This document shows positions 10,949-22,975 of a stretch of DNA of 64,000 nt, piece by piece (the first letter of the stretch is position 1; the number at the start of each line of letters is the position of its first letter). The position numbers and the translations under genes were made by a program. The notes beneath the pieces were generated by a model. It saw only the letters and a list, made by a program, of their open reading frames with translations, was not told where the DNA came from and searched no databases. The DNA is taken from assembly GCA_946902985.2 (NCBI GenBank), contig OX336393.1, positions 363,984,779 through 364,048,778 of the forward strand, written 5' to 3'. Source of the stretch: Meconema thalassinum. Lineage: Eukaryota; Arthropoda; Insecta; Orthoptera; Tettigoniidae.

Positions 10949-11572
10949 ACAAGATGTTCAGTAAAGAACATATAGCCTACTTTCTCCTAAATGCACGTGT
11001 ATATAGCTCTTTGTCCTTTTAAAGGAGTATAATTGAATGTTGGTTGTAGTAGCTTGTTGAAATACAACGTGCTATACGGATATTAAACATGAATATGAGG
11101 TGCCCTTTGCTGGTGCTACCTCTGTACAAAATTTCATTCAATTCGGTTCCACCGTGTTTGAATTGATAGGGGGAATCGATTTGCATACATACATGGCCAC
11201 TATCTGCAAACTATTGGGCTGATGATCTTGTCGTTTGGTCAAAAGATGCTTGCCACATAAAGGTATGTTGCAAAATTCAATAGAGATCAGATGATTACAT
11301 TGGTCGTAATTTGATTTAAGCTTTTCTCATTTGGGTGGCCGCCATTACGTTTTCGTCAAGATGGCGGCCATATAAATCATGACACTGAGGTGCCCTAGTG
11401 TTACCTCTGTGCCAAATTTCGCGCATTTCGGTTTCACCGTGTTCGAATTGATAGGGGGTGACAGACATTCCGAGTACACACACTCACACACACACAGACA
11501 GACACACAATTTTTTCGCTCTGTGTTGATCTATGAGTCTACTTTAATTTTTTGCAAAAATCGATATTAGGCT
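10949..11572 (-). mobile_element. HINE-C element (complete, short)
   Basis: Minus orientation. The 3' end ACAAG-ATGTTC-AGTAAA-GAACAT is followed by the inverted AGCCTACTTTC. The 5' end at 11572 has the paired AGCCTA/TAGACT hairpin, TAGATC, and CACACA microsatellite. Flanking bases are A at 10948 and A at 11573, that is T|T on the element strand. Internal sequence includes CAATTCGGTTCCACCGTG and CAAGATGGCGGCCAT. It contains fewer units than the copy at 49838. Confidence 0.8.
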
Positions 11573-11734
11573 AAAAACAGCGTTGAATTGAAGTGACGTG
11601 GATGTGAAAATATATATACTAAATAAGTTAGGTTATAAATGATGGTTGGTGTGTATTTGCCAGGTAGAGAGATATTGTACAGAGAACTTTGGAAATAGGT
11701 GTGACGACGTTATTGCAGTTTTTCCCACAAGAAA

Positions 11735-12120
11735 CAGTTGATTGACCAATTAGGTAAGGATAGCATCGCACCTGCGCTGAGTTCCAAGGCCTTCTAATTT
11801 AAATTTCACTGCGTGGCCTAGTGTCATAGTGGGGTAATCAAGGAGGCCATATTCAAATACAATGTATCCCCTGCGTCCCATGCGCTCTGTTCAGTACATA
11901 AAACTGGCGAAATCTCCACAGATATTTATGAATATTTATGTTCGAACATAAAATAGTTATAATAATTATCGTCGAATATAAACAGTCGTTTGCAACTCGC
12001 CTATAATGGTAATTAAGACACTCGTATGGAAATTATAAAACTTGCTACGCTCGTTTTATAAACATACTCGTGTCTTAATTAGCCTATTGCCATTATAGGC
12101 TCATTGCATAATGTACTATT
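11735..12120 (+). mobile_element. palindromic element, truncated copy
   Basis: It matches the 3' half of the two-hairpin element at 61808-63144. It begins in TTGACCAATTAGGTAAGG and ends with the large imperfect palindrome (about 11991-12110) and the terminus ATAATGTACTATT. The first hairpin has been lost. Large internal deletions are present compared with the 62-kb copies. Confidence 0.75.
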
Positions 12121-12429
12121 ATGTCACTGCATTAATTTATTGACGGTGTAGCTTGTGAAGCCTTTATTAGGAATTCGTCTGCCATGGCAATACCAGTGTG
12201 AGCATAGTTTGCTCATTCATGATAGATAACAGGGGTTCGAAGTAAGACGTCAAACATAGACAGTAGGTCAACACGGCTTGTAAACATTGTTACGAAGACA
12301 CACACGATTAGGGGAGTAGACATGATAAATAGACAAGAGCTTTATTCCAAGCGTCATTGAGCGCGACCTCTCAAAAGTACGATGCATTGTTGCTAAATCG
12401 CTTATCCATTGGCTACCTTGTGATGCAGC

Positions 12430-12710
12430 CAAGCGTGTTAAATCGCGCGCCATGACCGCGATGGTGAGTTTTAGCAATTCTAGAGATCAGAGGTTCGAAT
12501 CCCGGCGCTGCTAGATACTATCCTGAGTGTGGTTTTCCCCGCAATAGTACCCTATTTCAAGTCCCGGAGCACCAACCGCGTTTCTGTCACTAATAAAAAC
12601 TACACACACGGCTACAGCCACATCAGACACACAGGTTATCATACAAGGTCAACACACACGGTGCTAATGTCCAAGATATCCCAAGCCCCTAAAGTGAATT
12701 ATTAGCAAGA
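12430..12710 (+). mobile_element. tRNA-derived SINE family S9
   Basis: B-box AGGTTCGAATCCCGG at about 12491, preceded by a weak A-box region. The body ends TGTCCAAGATATCCCAAGCC. It is the plus-strand counterpart of 7770-8120. Confidence 0.65.
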
Positions 12711-12765
12711 AACAACAACATGCTATTGTTACATCTTGTGTTGCCAAAGCCAATTTAACTTGAGC

Positions 12766-13257
12766 TCAGTTTAGGGGCTGCGGCAACGCGGTCATCTAGC
12801 CCAGAGTACTTTGGGTGTGTGTAGAATCTGTCTGATAACTGGTGTTAATTGTAGTGGCTGTATTAGTGTGTATTATCTGTAATTCAGGTAAGGAGTGCAG
12901 ACGATCAATTTCAAGTAGTTCCTACTTTTGCTACTAAATGCTACCGTCAACGACACCTAACCACGAACTTGGCTACTAGCTGCCACCACTGCCGGCACCT
13001 GGTGCCGAACGTTGCAACTAATATAGCGTTAATCAAATCGAACCGACAAATTTAGCTTCGCACAATTGCAGTTATTGGAACTTTCTCTTACATGCCATAA
13101 ATCTAAGACATGGGCCCGCCGACTTTACTTCCCCTCCGAAGGAAGGCATACTAAGGGATTTTAACGCTCTTAAAAATCCGACGACTTTGTCCGGGTTTGA
13201 ACCTGCGATCTTGGGCATAGAAGTTCAGCATGCTAGCAACTACGTCACCGAAGGCGC
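12766..13257 (-). mobile_element. S1 SINE, near complete
   Basis: On the minus strand the tRNA-like head runs from about 13257 (TTCGGTGACGTAGTTGC as A box, GTTCAAACCC-like B box near 13190-13206). Then come the GGCGGGCCCATGTC..TTAGATTTATGGC body and the tail to CTAAACTGAG. At about 490 bp plus head it is long for a SINE. It shows the order head-body-tail used to define the family. Confidence 0.8.
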
Positions 13258-13289
13258 CAAAAATAGATCTCGGTCGTCTCGTGGAATTT

Positions 13290-13440
13290 GGAATCTGCCC
13301 ATTACTGTAGTGGTTCTGAGGTCCCAAGGAACGTGTAGAGACTCGAGTCCATAAGTTCCTAGGTTCGAATCTTGGATCTGTCCAAAAATAATAATGCTGG
13401 TCTGATATTGGGAACGAGGTACACTCAGCCTCATAAGGTT
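13290..13440 (+). mobile_element. S4 SINE fragment
   Basis: A tRNA-like B-box CTAGGTTCGAATCTTGG and the S4 block TGGTCTGATATTGGGAACG..TACACTCAGCCTCAT. It runs straight into an S1 body that lacks its own head. Confidence 0.55.
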
Positions 13441-13690
13441 CATTGTTAAAACACCCTTCAGTATGCCTACCGTCGGAGGGGACGTAAAGCCAGTGGGCCC
13501 CTGTCATTGATTTATGGCATGTAGAAGAACATACCACTACAATTGGTAGTGTGTACCGAAATTTGTAGGTTATATTCAGTTGATTTGAATCGCTCTAGCA
13601 ATTTCCAACGTTCGCCACTCGGTGTCAGTGACAGTGCCATCCGATAGTTAAAGTTGGAACTACTTGAAATTGAACTTTCTGGAGTCCACG
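13441..13690 (+). mobile_element. S1 SINE body fused to an S4 head
   Basis: S1 sequence from TCAGTATGCCTACCGTCGG to CTACTTGAAATTGA, without the S1 tRNA-like head. The junction with the S4 sequence at about 13440 makes a chimeric unit, which may be a template-switch product or a nested insertion. Confidence 0.6.
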
Positions 13691-13739
13691 GGTGTTCAGT
13701 TAAAATACCCTGCTATGACCATTGGCTGCAATTCATATA

Positions 13740-13910
13740 TACTAAGACTCATAAAACTTAGAAGGGATGGGTTCGATTCCCACCTCAGTTATTTTAGAAG
13801 TGGTTTACCGTGGTTCCCCATTTCAGCTCCAGGCCAATAATGGGATGGTACCTAAATTAAGGACAAACCGCGCCCTACTCCAATGCTCACCTACAATGAC
13901 AAATACACAC
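13740..13910 (+). mobile_element. S3 SINE fragment
   Basis: B-box GGGTTCGATTCCCACC, then GGTTTACCGTGGTTCCCC and CAGGCCAATAATGGGATGG, the S3 body. The 5' half of the head is missing. Confidence 0.6.
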
Positions 13911-13914
13911 ACTA

Positions 13915-15335
13915 ACAAGAAGTTCCTTGACGAATTAAAGAGCCTACTTTTCTTAAAATTTAAGATTCATGCCAATGATTAATCTTTATGGACCTATCTA
14001 GAATAATGACGAAATGAATTTGGTAATATCGAAATTTCTAATTAGATCGAAATATACCTGGCATGATGTAGCCTGATAGAGCACTACAGTTGGCAGCCCT
14101 GGCGACTGAATATATTCTTAGTTCCATCTCTTAAGGTACAGAATACAAAATTTGGTTGAAGTCCAATTGATAGCATGGACGTTACATGCAGTTAGACATT
14201 GGACCTATTAGCGCATGTAAAATCATGTTGGCAACAATGTCATGCATGTGTTGATCAGAAATAATTTGAAATATTATGATGTATTGTTGTGCCAATTTTG
14301 GATGAAATCCATTTGTTAGTATAGATGTTACTGGAATTTTAAAATTGGACCTATCAGCAGCCATAGAATCATGTTGGTAGCACTGACATACATTAGTTGC
14401 TCCAAATTAATTTAGAATGTCAGGACCTGTACGTGCGCAAATTTTAGAGCTGTTGGCTTGCATACTTTCTGATATATTGATTTTAGGGTAAAATATATAA
14501 ACACCATTTATTAACAGTTGGCAGCCCTGATTGCTCTAAAGAATATGCACAGTCATATCTGTTATGGTACACATAGCACAAACGAAATTAGGTTGAAATC
14601 CAATAGATAGTATATATCATACATGTAATTAAAAATTGGTCCTTTCAGCAGGCTTAGAATCATGTTGGTAGCACTTACATACATTAATTCCTCCAAATTA
14701 ATCTAGAATGTCGGCACTATACGTGTGCAAAATTTAAAGCCGTGGGCCCGCATACTTTCTGATATATTGGTATTTGGATAAAAAATAGAGAGAGCATTTG
14801 ACAATTGGCAGCCCTGGTGGCTCTTTAGAATACGCTCAGTCATATCTGTTTATGTACACATAGTGCTTACGAAATTTGGTTGAAATCCAATTGATAGCGT
14901 AGGAGTTATATGCATTTAACATTTGGACCTATCAGTAGGCTTAGAATCATTTTGGCAACACTGTCATGTATGGCCTCCTGAAAATTAAACTGAAGTGTTA
15001 TTATCTATATGTGTACCAATTTTGGAATAGTTCCCATGTATACATTCCATGATATCCAACATGGAGCTCAAATTTCAATTGCGATATTTTAGCAGCTGGT
15101 AGCACTGACATCATTTTCAAATATGACATTGAGATGTCCCGGTATAGATCTTTACTCATAGCAAATTTGGTTTCGATAGCTGCAGCCGTTTAGGAGTTGA
15201 TAGGGGGGGGGGAGACACACACAGACATACAAACAGACAGACAGACAGACAGACAGAAGGACAGACAGACATTTTCCCTGATCGATCTCATAAGTCTACT
15301 TTTTCCTCATTTTTGCAAAATGTGAAAAGTCGGCT
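13915..15335 (-). mobile_element. HINE-A element (complete)
   Basis: Same family and length as 427-1838, opposite orientation. The 3' end on the minus strand is GGCTCTTTAATTCGTCAAGG then AACTTCTTGT; one arm of the hairpin carries a mismatch. The 5' end at 15335 has the AGCC hairpin, TTATGAGATCGATC, GTCT repeats (about 15233-15273) and a G/C run. Flanks are A13914 and A15336. The repeated blocks contain TTGGCAGCCCTGG-type sequence. No coding potential. Confidence 0.8.
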
Positions 15336-15368
15336 AATACAGCCTTAAAATTGAGAAAGGTAACCAGA

Positions 15369-15560
15369 CCACCTCGTGGCGTAACATCACACCTGAGGTT
15401 CAGTACCCGGCTCTGTCAAGAAATTTAATTTAATTCTGGTCTGTGCGAGGGAAGGAACGGTGTACACTCTGCCTCATTTGGCAAAACTGAGAAGATGTTT
15501 ATTCATTTCCCATCTAAGTCATCCTCGAAGTGGTTTCTTACTTCTACTCCAGCGCATCAG
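15369..15560 (+). mobile_element. tRNA-derived SINE family S4
   Basis: Head CCACCTCGTGGCGTAACATC with a weak B box, then TTAATTCTGGTCTGTGCGAGG, a TACACTCTGCCTCAT block and GGTTTCTTACTTCTACTCC. It aligns in order with 22480-22720 and 30060-30270. Confidence 0.6.
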
Positions 15561-15629
15561 AAAATATGAGAATAGAAATGTGGTGTTCCAGGGGAATTAT
15601 GTAAATCAGATGGGTAGAGTAACAAATAA

Positions 15630-15740
15630 AGAGCATGTTAAAGAACCTTACACCAATTACACCTGTATGAAGCTAAATTGGATAGGTTAAGAATGTAAAC
15701 AACGCTCTTAGGTTTCTACGTTCGTTGCCGAGAAGGCTTC
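15630..15740 (+). mobile_element. S1 SINE internal fragment
   Basis: CATGTTAAAGAACCTTACACC..GAAGCTAAATTGGATAGG and ACGCTCTTAGGTTTCTACG match the S1 body, including the part seen at 1-60. Confidence 0.6.
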
Positions 15741-15742
15741 CA

Positions 15743-16043
15743 AAACCCCACACACGACACGCACAAACCTAGAAAAATTGCTGAGATTTAATTCACTGGC
15801 CGTGAAAGCCAATATAGGCTACTATCTTTTTGGAAGCCTTCATAGGGAGGTTATGGCTGCTTGAGCTTTTAGTTCCCGCAGTAAAGTGGCGCAGGTGCGT
15901 ATCAAAAAATGGAGGTAGCGTACAGGTCGCTACTCCTGTGGGGGACCGGGCGGGGACACCAAGAACTCGCTGATGAGCCAGCTTGGTGTCCTAGGCGAAA
16001 CCCCACACAAGACACGGCACAAACCTAGAAAAATTACTGAGTT
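15743..16043. repeat. unclassified interspersed repeat U
   Basis: A block CACAAACCTAGAAAAATT is present twice (about 15764 and 16019). The intervening sequence includes TTCACTGGCCGTGAAAGCC. Related copies lie at 23880-24000 and, reversed, at 54960-55085. Class unknown. Confidence 0.55.
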
Positions 16044-16315
16044 TCGGGCTACCGCTAATGTTGAGAAGAGATAGGTCGGTAGGCCTTATACTAACACACC
16101 CAGGAAAGGCAAACTTAGTTAGGCCTATGGAAGGAATCGTCGAGGACAAGAACTGTAGGGGTAGACAAAGGTTAGAATACGTAAAACAGATTGTCTCGGA
16201 TGCAGGGTGTGGTAGCAATGTAGAGATGAATGTTTAACTCAATGCAAGGAGTAATGCAGGGTTGTATCAAACCAATCAAAAGACTGAAGACTCAAACAAC
16301 AACAACAACTACGGA
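16044..16315 (+). pseudogene. RTE-like LINE, 3' end fragment
   Basis: It matches, on the opposite strand, the 3' end of the RTE remnant at 17519-18460: a translated RLEYVKQI-like piece, then AAAGACTGAAGACTCAAAC and an AACAACAAC tail. About 270 bp of 5'-truncated retrocopy. Confidence 0.75.
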
Positions 16316-16377
16316 TAAATGCCGTGATGGCTTAGTCCGTCCAAATTCTATACGCAATTTCAATTACGCAGATAAGT

Positions 16378-16715
16378 GAATGAAAATGAAAATCCACAGC
16401 CTGCTTCCAGTCTGCGACTGGGTCAGGAATGGAATGAATTAAGCCCCTATCTAGCGGCGAGGATATGAACTGTGCCGGCTGCCGAGGCCTGACGCACTCC
16501 TCTGGGGCAATGATTAAATGAATGGCAGATGAAATGAAATGATAGTGGAGAGTGTTGCTGGAATGAAATTTTTACAGGTAAAACCGGAGTACCCGGAGAA
16601 AAACCTGTCTGCCTCCATTTTGTCCAGCACAGATCTCACACGGAGTGACCGGCATTTGAACCACGGACCCAGCGGTGAGAGGACGGCGTGCTGCCGCCTA
16701 AGCCACGGAGACTTC
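16378..16715 (-). mobile_element. S2 SINE with target-site duplication
   Basis: A full-length S2 on the minus strand: head near 16715 (AGGCGGCAGCACGCC after the A box, B-box GGTTCAAATGCC), body, and a TTTCATTTTCATTCA end at 16378. It is flanked by ACGCAGATAAGT at 16366-16377 and ACGCAGATTAGT at 16716-16727, a 12-base duplication with one change. Confidence 0.85.
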
Positions 16716-16727
16716 ACGCAGATTAGT

Positions 16728-17518
16728 ATTTATTCTTAATCCTTCTTGTGACTTAGGACTGGCATTTTGACACAGTTTAACTGAACTGGTTATTAGACAT
16801 ATTTCACGCACAACCGACTATACGGGTTTGACAGTCACAGTTTTCTTACCCTCTAAAATGAACTGCAACATATTGAAAACAACTCCCAACGAACGAACTG
16901 TCAGTCATGTGCAAGGGACACTTACACCAATTTTAGGCTCTCCGGATTATGAGTTAATATTATCGACCCTATTCTGTTCTATCATAATTAGGAAAAATCA
17001 TATTTCTTTTTTTGCCTCTATTTTCATGCTCAATTGGTTTCTGATGTAAATCAAGTGATTATCGTCACAATATAGTGGTTTTTATTTGTCATATAAATGC
17101 ATATTTCGAACATTTTATCATTTCAAATGATCTTGTCGATTTCATCGTTATGCTTTGCTCTACCGTTATGCGTTACGGTTACGGCGTGTATGACGTCATC
17201 ATGTTGTTCAGTGCATATGCACCGAGTCTGAGTTTACTCCTGGGCTATGGCGTTATGCGATACGGAGACGGCGAGTGCGTGACCTCATGCAGCAGAGTGC
17301 ACCTCCGGCTCAATGTTCCCCGCGCGGGGAGCCTAACTTAATGGGTAATGGAGTCTGTTGAAAGAGTCCTGGGGCTTCGAGCGAAGCGAGAAGCTCTCCT
17401 GAGCTTTTCTAACATGTGTAGCATTTGTAGCATGCGTTATTTGAAATGATATAAAGTCTAGTCTCTCAGACTGACTGTATCCATTTTTTTACCATTAGGT
17501 CATATTTTGACCATTGTT
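16728..17518. other. unassigned stretch
   Basis: AT-rich, then a GC-richer patch at 17150-17340 in which CGTTATGCGTTACGGTTACG and a similar string near 17250 form an imperfect direct repeat. No element or gene recognised. Confidence 0.45.
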
Positions 17519-18460
17519 TGGTTGTTGTTGTTGTTTGAGTCTTCAGTCTTTTGACTGGTTTGATGCAGCACTCCATGCCTCCCTGTCGTGAGCTAATCGT
17601 TTCATCTCTACATAGCTACCACTCCCTACGTCCGAGGCAATCTGTTTAACATATTCTAACCTTGGTCTAACGCTACAGTTCTTGTCCTCGACACTTCCTT
17701 CCATAACTAAGCTTGCTTTTCCTGGGTGTCTTAGTATGTGCCCTACCAACCTATCTCTTCTCTTCATTAGCAGTCGCCAGAAATATCTCTCCTCTCCCAC
17801 TAGTCTTAATATCTCTTCGTTTGTAACCCTATCTACCCATCTGATCTTCATCATTCTCCTGTAACACCACATTTCAAACGCTTCAATTCTCATCTTTTCT
17901 GCTGCACCAATAGTCAAAGTTTCACTTCCATAGAGTGCCACGCTCCAGACAAAGGCCTTCAAAAATGACTTCTTAACACCTAAATCTATATTCGATGTCA
18001 ACAGATTCCTTTTCTGTAGAAATGCTTTCCTTGCCTGAGCTAACCTAGTTTTTATATCCTCTTTGCTTCGTCTATCACTGGTTATTTTGCTTCCTAAGTA
18101 ACAGAAGTCTCTTACTTCCTTTAGTTCTTCATCTGCCAATCTGATGTCCATAGAGGATTCTGATTTATTTCGGCTCCATTCCATTATTTTTGTTTTACAT
18201 TTATTAATTTTCATCATGAATTCTTTCCTCAAGACAGAGTCTATACCATTCAAAACCTCATTCAAATCCTCAGGCGTGTCGACCAAGATGACTATGCCAT
18301 CAGCAACTCTCAGAGTTGAAATTAGTTCTCCTTGAATCTGCACTCCCACTTTAATTTTTTTTCTACAATTTCCTTCATTGGTTGTCCAATGTAAAGATTG
18401 AAAAGTATGGGCGATAAGTTGCAGCCTTGCCTTGTTTGGTAAGAACGTCATACTTTGGTA
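17519..18460 (-). pseudogene. RTE-clade reverse transcriptase remnant
   Basis: The minus-strand frame 18496-17543 (317 codons, no true start) holds the RT palm C-terminal part and the RTE tail: KTKIMEWSR, FCYLGSKITSD, LYGSETLTIG, FEMWCYRRMMKIRW, RDRLVGHILRHPGK. The catalytic FADD is changed to VADG, which should abolish polymerase activity. A frameshift near 18355 separates this frame from NLSPILFNLYI upstream. The 3' end is TTTTGACTGGTTTGATGCAG read on the plus strand, with a GTT microsatellite tail at 17519-17537. The copy is 5' truncated. Confidence 0.85.
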
Positions 18461-18635
18461 GTTTGACAGCAGCTGTAGGTGTGCAATCATCCTCAACTTA
18501 CCGAACGGGAACTAGTGTTTATAGAAATAGACTGTAAATATCCACTTAAACATGTATATTCAGAAAATTAATATGTAAATAGGAATGAACAATTTAATCT
18601 CGAAGGGATTGTCGCTTGGATTTATAATTTAAACT

Positions 18636-19480
18636 AGCAACCCAACCAGCTTCGCCCGGGAACAGTTATGAATGCATTACGTGATAAAACCCTTTTTGTT
18701 TTTGTTGAGGTGAATGAACCCACGACCTATATCCGTTTTACGTCTCGGCATGACTAGTTAATATCACTGACTGGACTATTAATTATATTATCATGGAGAT
18801 GCATGTGCAACGAATTCTTGTCAGACGTAATTTAAGAATGGCGAGGTGCATGAAACACAAATCCCTCTTCCATCCAATCTTATCTTGAATGTGTACTTTG
18901 CAGAACGAAAAATTCACAGGCGAAATGAAGAAACGGCAAGTTGCACTTCCAGGGAAACTCAAACACAACCACTCTTCTCTGAAGTCTTATACTATTCAAC
19001 AGATTGCTGCTGGCTGTATCTAGGCTCGCCCGCTAGCTAGGCTGTAACTAGGGTGATACGGACGCCCCTAGCTAGCTCGTAAACTGTCGCCTCAGTAATG
19101 GAATCGAGATTGTTGGAAGATATGAAGACGTAAAAACACTTATAGTGGGCGATGTATTGAATATAGAGATATGCTTTCTCGAACTTTCTTGTAGAACTTT
19201 TCATGCTGAACAATTCTTACACACATAGTGTATTGATATTTTTTACGGTTTGCCCAGCGTAAGTTTAAAGAGCGCACGGAAGCCATGTTTTTTGAAGTTT
19301 TCACTGAAATCGTTACTGTTTGGCTTCCTTTGATCATAATTAAATTATTTTCTACAGAAACCTTCCTCGAGATATCCTTTACAGAGTGGTGAAAACCGCA
19401 TCAAAATCCATCCAGTGGTTCTCGAGATTACCCGTGACATCCAAGAATCGGGGACTTAGTTTTATACTAAGTAGAGATAA
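18636..19480. mobile_element. unclassified dispersed repeat
   Basis: It starts ACTAGCAACCCAACCAGCTT and CGCCCGGG and ends CCATCCAGTGGTTCTCGAG..CTTAGTTTTATACTAAG, where the last 17 bases form a hairpin. The start and end style recurs in many arthropod repeats whose class I cannot decide from this. No coding frame. Confidence 0.45.
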
Positions 19481-19991
19481 AACGGCCATATTTAAATCAG
19501 TCATTTTCAGGTCATTTTAAGGTCATATTCGCTGGCATATTTGGGTTATTTTTGTGTCTTTAACATCCGAGCCCTAAACATAATACATTTTTAGCATGCA
19601 GCTTGTGAACACACGTTGTGCTTTACCTGTGTTTGGAACACGTATTTAATATTTGTCGGAAAGTATGTTTTGTACTTCTATTCAGCATGTAATTTTGTTT
19701 AAATGTTCATTTAGTCCAGGCCCCTTTTGTTCACATAATATGAATAGGAATACGTGAATTCGTTTATAGGCCAACAAAAATATACGATCAGTTTAGAAAA
19801 ATTAAATTAGAACTACTAATTCCTTTATACTTTTATCCAACAATGCTGCATGTATGGAATGTATTCAAGTCTGCATATGTACAGTATTATACTAAAATTA
19901 TATTCAGAAAAATACATTTTAACATTCTCGTAAAAACTGTTGAATTCGGAAAAAAAACCTCTCAGAACAACAAAGTACATTTTTCCTTTTT
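19481..19991. other. unassigned AT-rich stretch
   Basis: No recognisable element or frame. It ends in the T-run into which HINE-B inserted. Confidence 0.5.
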
Positions 19992-20038
19992 AGCCTATTT
20001 TCAATTTTGAAAAAATAGGCTTATGAGATCACCTTTTG

Positions 20039-20091
<53 letters not shown>

Positions 20092-21535
20092 TTCGTGTGT
20101 GTGTCCCCCCCCTAATAAAATCTAAACGGCAGGAGCGATTTCAATGAAACTCTGAAAGTTCATAGCACTATTCCGGGCGACCTCGACCGTGCCCTTCAAA
20201 TTTTGTTACGACTCACCAATCCAACATGGCGGCTGTGCGAAATATTTCACCAGCATTCAATATCTCCGAAACTATTACCGATATTACCCTGATATTTTCT
20301 ATGGTGATAGAGGGAACTACTATAAGTTCACTTATGTGACTTTTGAAAACCTGGTAACTACAAAACCAACATGGCGGCCAAGCGAATTTGCGACTTTTAA
20401 ATAGACGTTTCCCGTGATTTGACCAACCAAACGCAATGAAACTTGGTACAGTATATGTTTATATACATTGTAATGCACCGACATCTAACTTCGTTCAATT
20501 GTTTACATAATCACAAGATGGCGGATGTGCGAAATATTTCACAGGCATTCTATATCTCTGAAACTATTAGCGGTATCTCCCTAACATTTTGTACGGAGAT
20601 AAAGGGCACTACTAGAAGTCCATCTATAAGATTTTCAAAAACCGGTTAACTACAAAACGAACATGGCGGCCAAGCGAATTTGAAAATTTTAAATAGACCT
20701 TTCTCGCGATTTAATGTTCCAAGCGCACTGAAACCTGGTACAGGAAATATTTATACACATTGTAATCCACTAGTATCTAATTTAGTTCAATTGTTTACAT
20801 AACCTCAAGATGGCGGCTGTGCGAATTTTAAAATTAATTTTTTATTTCTTGTGTCGTAATCATGCGACCGATGTGAAAGTTTGAGTAATGAACCTTCGCA
20901 ATAATTTTCCTTTAATGGTACATGACTCTATGGCCTATACATTTAACAATCCAACATGGCGACCATCCGAAATACTTAGACGATACTGAATATCTACGAA
21001 TCTATTTTAGCAATCAAACTGCATTTTTTAATGTTCATAGGGGCTATGAACTTAAGTTCACCTATAGGAGTTTAAATAACCTGGTGATCACAAATCCAAC
21101 ATGGCGGCGACGCGAATTATAAATATTTGCATGGACGTTTCTCGTAATTTAACCATCCGCGTGCAGTGAAACTTGGTACTGTAAATCCGTATACGAATGT
21201 TAATCCACTGGCATCTAATTTATTTCAATTGTTTCCATAACCTCAAGATGGCAGCTGTGAAAAATTTTAAAATCTCCTTGTTACTTCTTGTGTCCTAATT
21301 ATGCGATTGAAGTTTGAATACTACTCGTTCACAATAATCTGCATGTAACAGTACATAACTCTAGGACCTACATATATAAAATCCAACATGGCGACCATCC
21401 AAAATATTTAGTCGGTTCTCAGTATGTACGAATCTATTACAGCAATCAAACTGAAATTGTGTTTGTTGATAGTGGCAATTAACATAAGTAGGATATATGA
21501 AAATAGGCTGTATAGTTCTTCACGGAACTACTTGT
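19992..21535 (+). mobile_element. HINE-B element (complete)
   Basis: The 5' hairpin AGCCTATTTTC/GAAAAAATAGGCT is followed by TTATGAGATCACC, a long GT tract (about 20044-20100) and CCCCCCC. Tandem units follow, each with an ATCCAACATGGCGGC-type block. The 3' end has GAAAATAGGCT, hairpin TAGTTC-TTCACG-GAACTA and CTTGT. Flanks are T19991 and T21536. Frames inside (for example 20189-20404) are repeat sequence, not genes. The best-preserved copy of the family. Confidence 0.85.
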
Positions 21536-22479
21536 TTTTCATTCAGTTTCCTCACAGATGCATGAATGTCGAAATTGGAATAATGCAATTCTTCTTTTTT
21601 TAATAGAGCATTGTTTTAAGTCACGGTGCGTATTTTGTTATTTAAATGTGTACTAGCTGGTGGAATCTGTGGGTGTTTGTTGAGTCTATATTAAGTGAGA
21701 CTTTATCTGTGAGAAGCTAGTAAAGAATTTGCTGCATGACCTAATATTTTATGGTCGTTTTGCAATGTGTTTATGTCAAGACACACTGTTGCTAAACGTA
21801 CAATATTTGCATTACGAAAGCGCTTGTTTTACGTTGAATTATTACATAGCAGCCCGTTTATAATTCTAGCTTGCCGCTTTAATTTTGTTCTCTTTATTGT
21901 TGGCTTGGTACAGTATGGTAAGAAAATCATTATTTTGGTTAGAAAGAAACGCAAAACACTGAACGTCAGGTAGCAGGAATTAAATGTAGCAAATGGACAA
22001 TTTTAAGGACTTGGACTCCGTATTTTGTTAAAATAGTAGTATATCGAATGGTGTAGAAAAGCCAAAGCATCGAGTTCTCAGTTGCGGTCAAGAGTATTCC
22101 GTAAGAAAGAGGTTAGTGTAGCACCGAAACTCTTTCTTCATCACTCAGTATTTAGACCGACGTAGGAATGAGAGATGTGTAGATTGCGAATGTATGAGGG
22201 AAGCACGAATGAATGCTGGGATAAATAGATGGGAGCAATTGCAGGAGGGTACTCGTAATGAAGAGATAAAGACTTAATAATGAATGAACACGTTAAATGA
22301 GGCTTCCTGGAACTGGAAATGATAAGCTTCTTGGATGGCTTGAGTGTACCCCGTTTCAGCTTTCAGACGAGAATTATATTTCTTGAGAGAGCCGGAAATC
22401 CCACTCCGGACTTGACGAACAGGAAACTCAATTCAACCCCCTAATCCACAGACGACGTCTTTGCTTGATATGCCCACCT
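21536..22479. other. unassigned stretch
   Basis: No repeat recognised within the window. A 68-codon frame (21767-21973) is hydrophobic and basic without known motifs. This may be older unique DNA. Confidence 0.45.
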
Positions 22480-22720
22480 CGTGGCGTAGTGGTTAGCATT
22501 ATTGGCTGTCCCTGGTTTGATTACAGGCTCTGCCAAGTGATTAAATTCAATCCTGCGGGCTGGAACAAGGTGCATGCAGCCGTGTAAGACCTCAGCCACC
22601 CTAGATGTGGTTTTCCGTGGTTACCCACGTCTACTCCAGACGAATGCCTGGATAATTTCTACCTTAAGGCCACGGCCGCCCCGTTTCACATTCCAGCCTT
22701 AATTACAAATTAGAGCTGGT
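22480..22720 (+). mobile_element. tRNA-derived SINE family S4
   Basis: A-box CGTGGCGTAGTGGTTAGC and a B-box-like TGGTTTGATTACAGG at tRNA spacing, then the S4 body and GTTTTCCGTGGTTACCCACG. It is the clearest S4 head in the window. Confidence 0.75.
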
Positions 22721-22734
22721 GGTAAGTGTACGGT

Positions 22735-22812
22735 TCGAATAATTTAAAATTAATCGAAAACAATTAATCGACTGAATAATCGATTAATCGGCTAACCGAA
22801 GAATCGATATTG
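22735..22812. repeat. AT-rich cluster of ATCGATTAATCG palindromes
   Basis: Several overlapping copies of TTAATCGA and its reverse complement in under 80 bases, able to form alternative hairpins. Possibly the edge of an old DNA transposon. Confidence 0.5.
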
Positions 22813-22975
22813 ATTAGTAGACACGAGATAAGAAAGGAAGACTGAATGAGAGGCCATCGCATAAGTTGAGTTATACTTACTTTCATAATTTATGAAAGTT
22901 ACTCTAAGCCTAAATATGCTGTCTCCTTCCATGTTTATGTTAACAATAACCAAATAAGAGTCAGTGACAGTGGTT

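Noticed and set aside
17187..17196. TGACGTCA, a CRE-like palindrome
   Set aside because: A single 8-base match in 64 kb with no promoter or gene context; expected by chance.
20189..21122. Series of 65-75-codon frames with related peptides (for example a PTWRPSE-type ending)
   Set aside because: They are translations of repeated HINE-B units and occur in decayed form in every copy; no sign of selection for protein.
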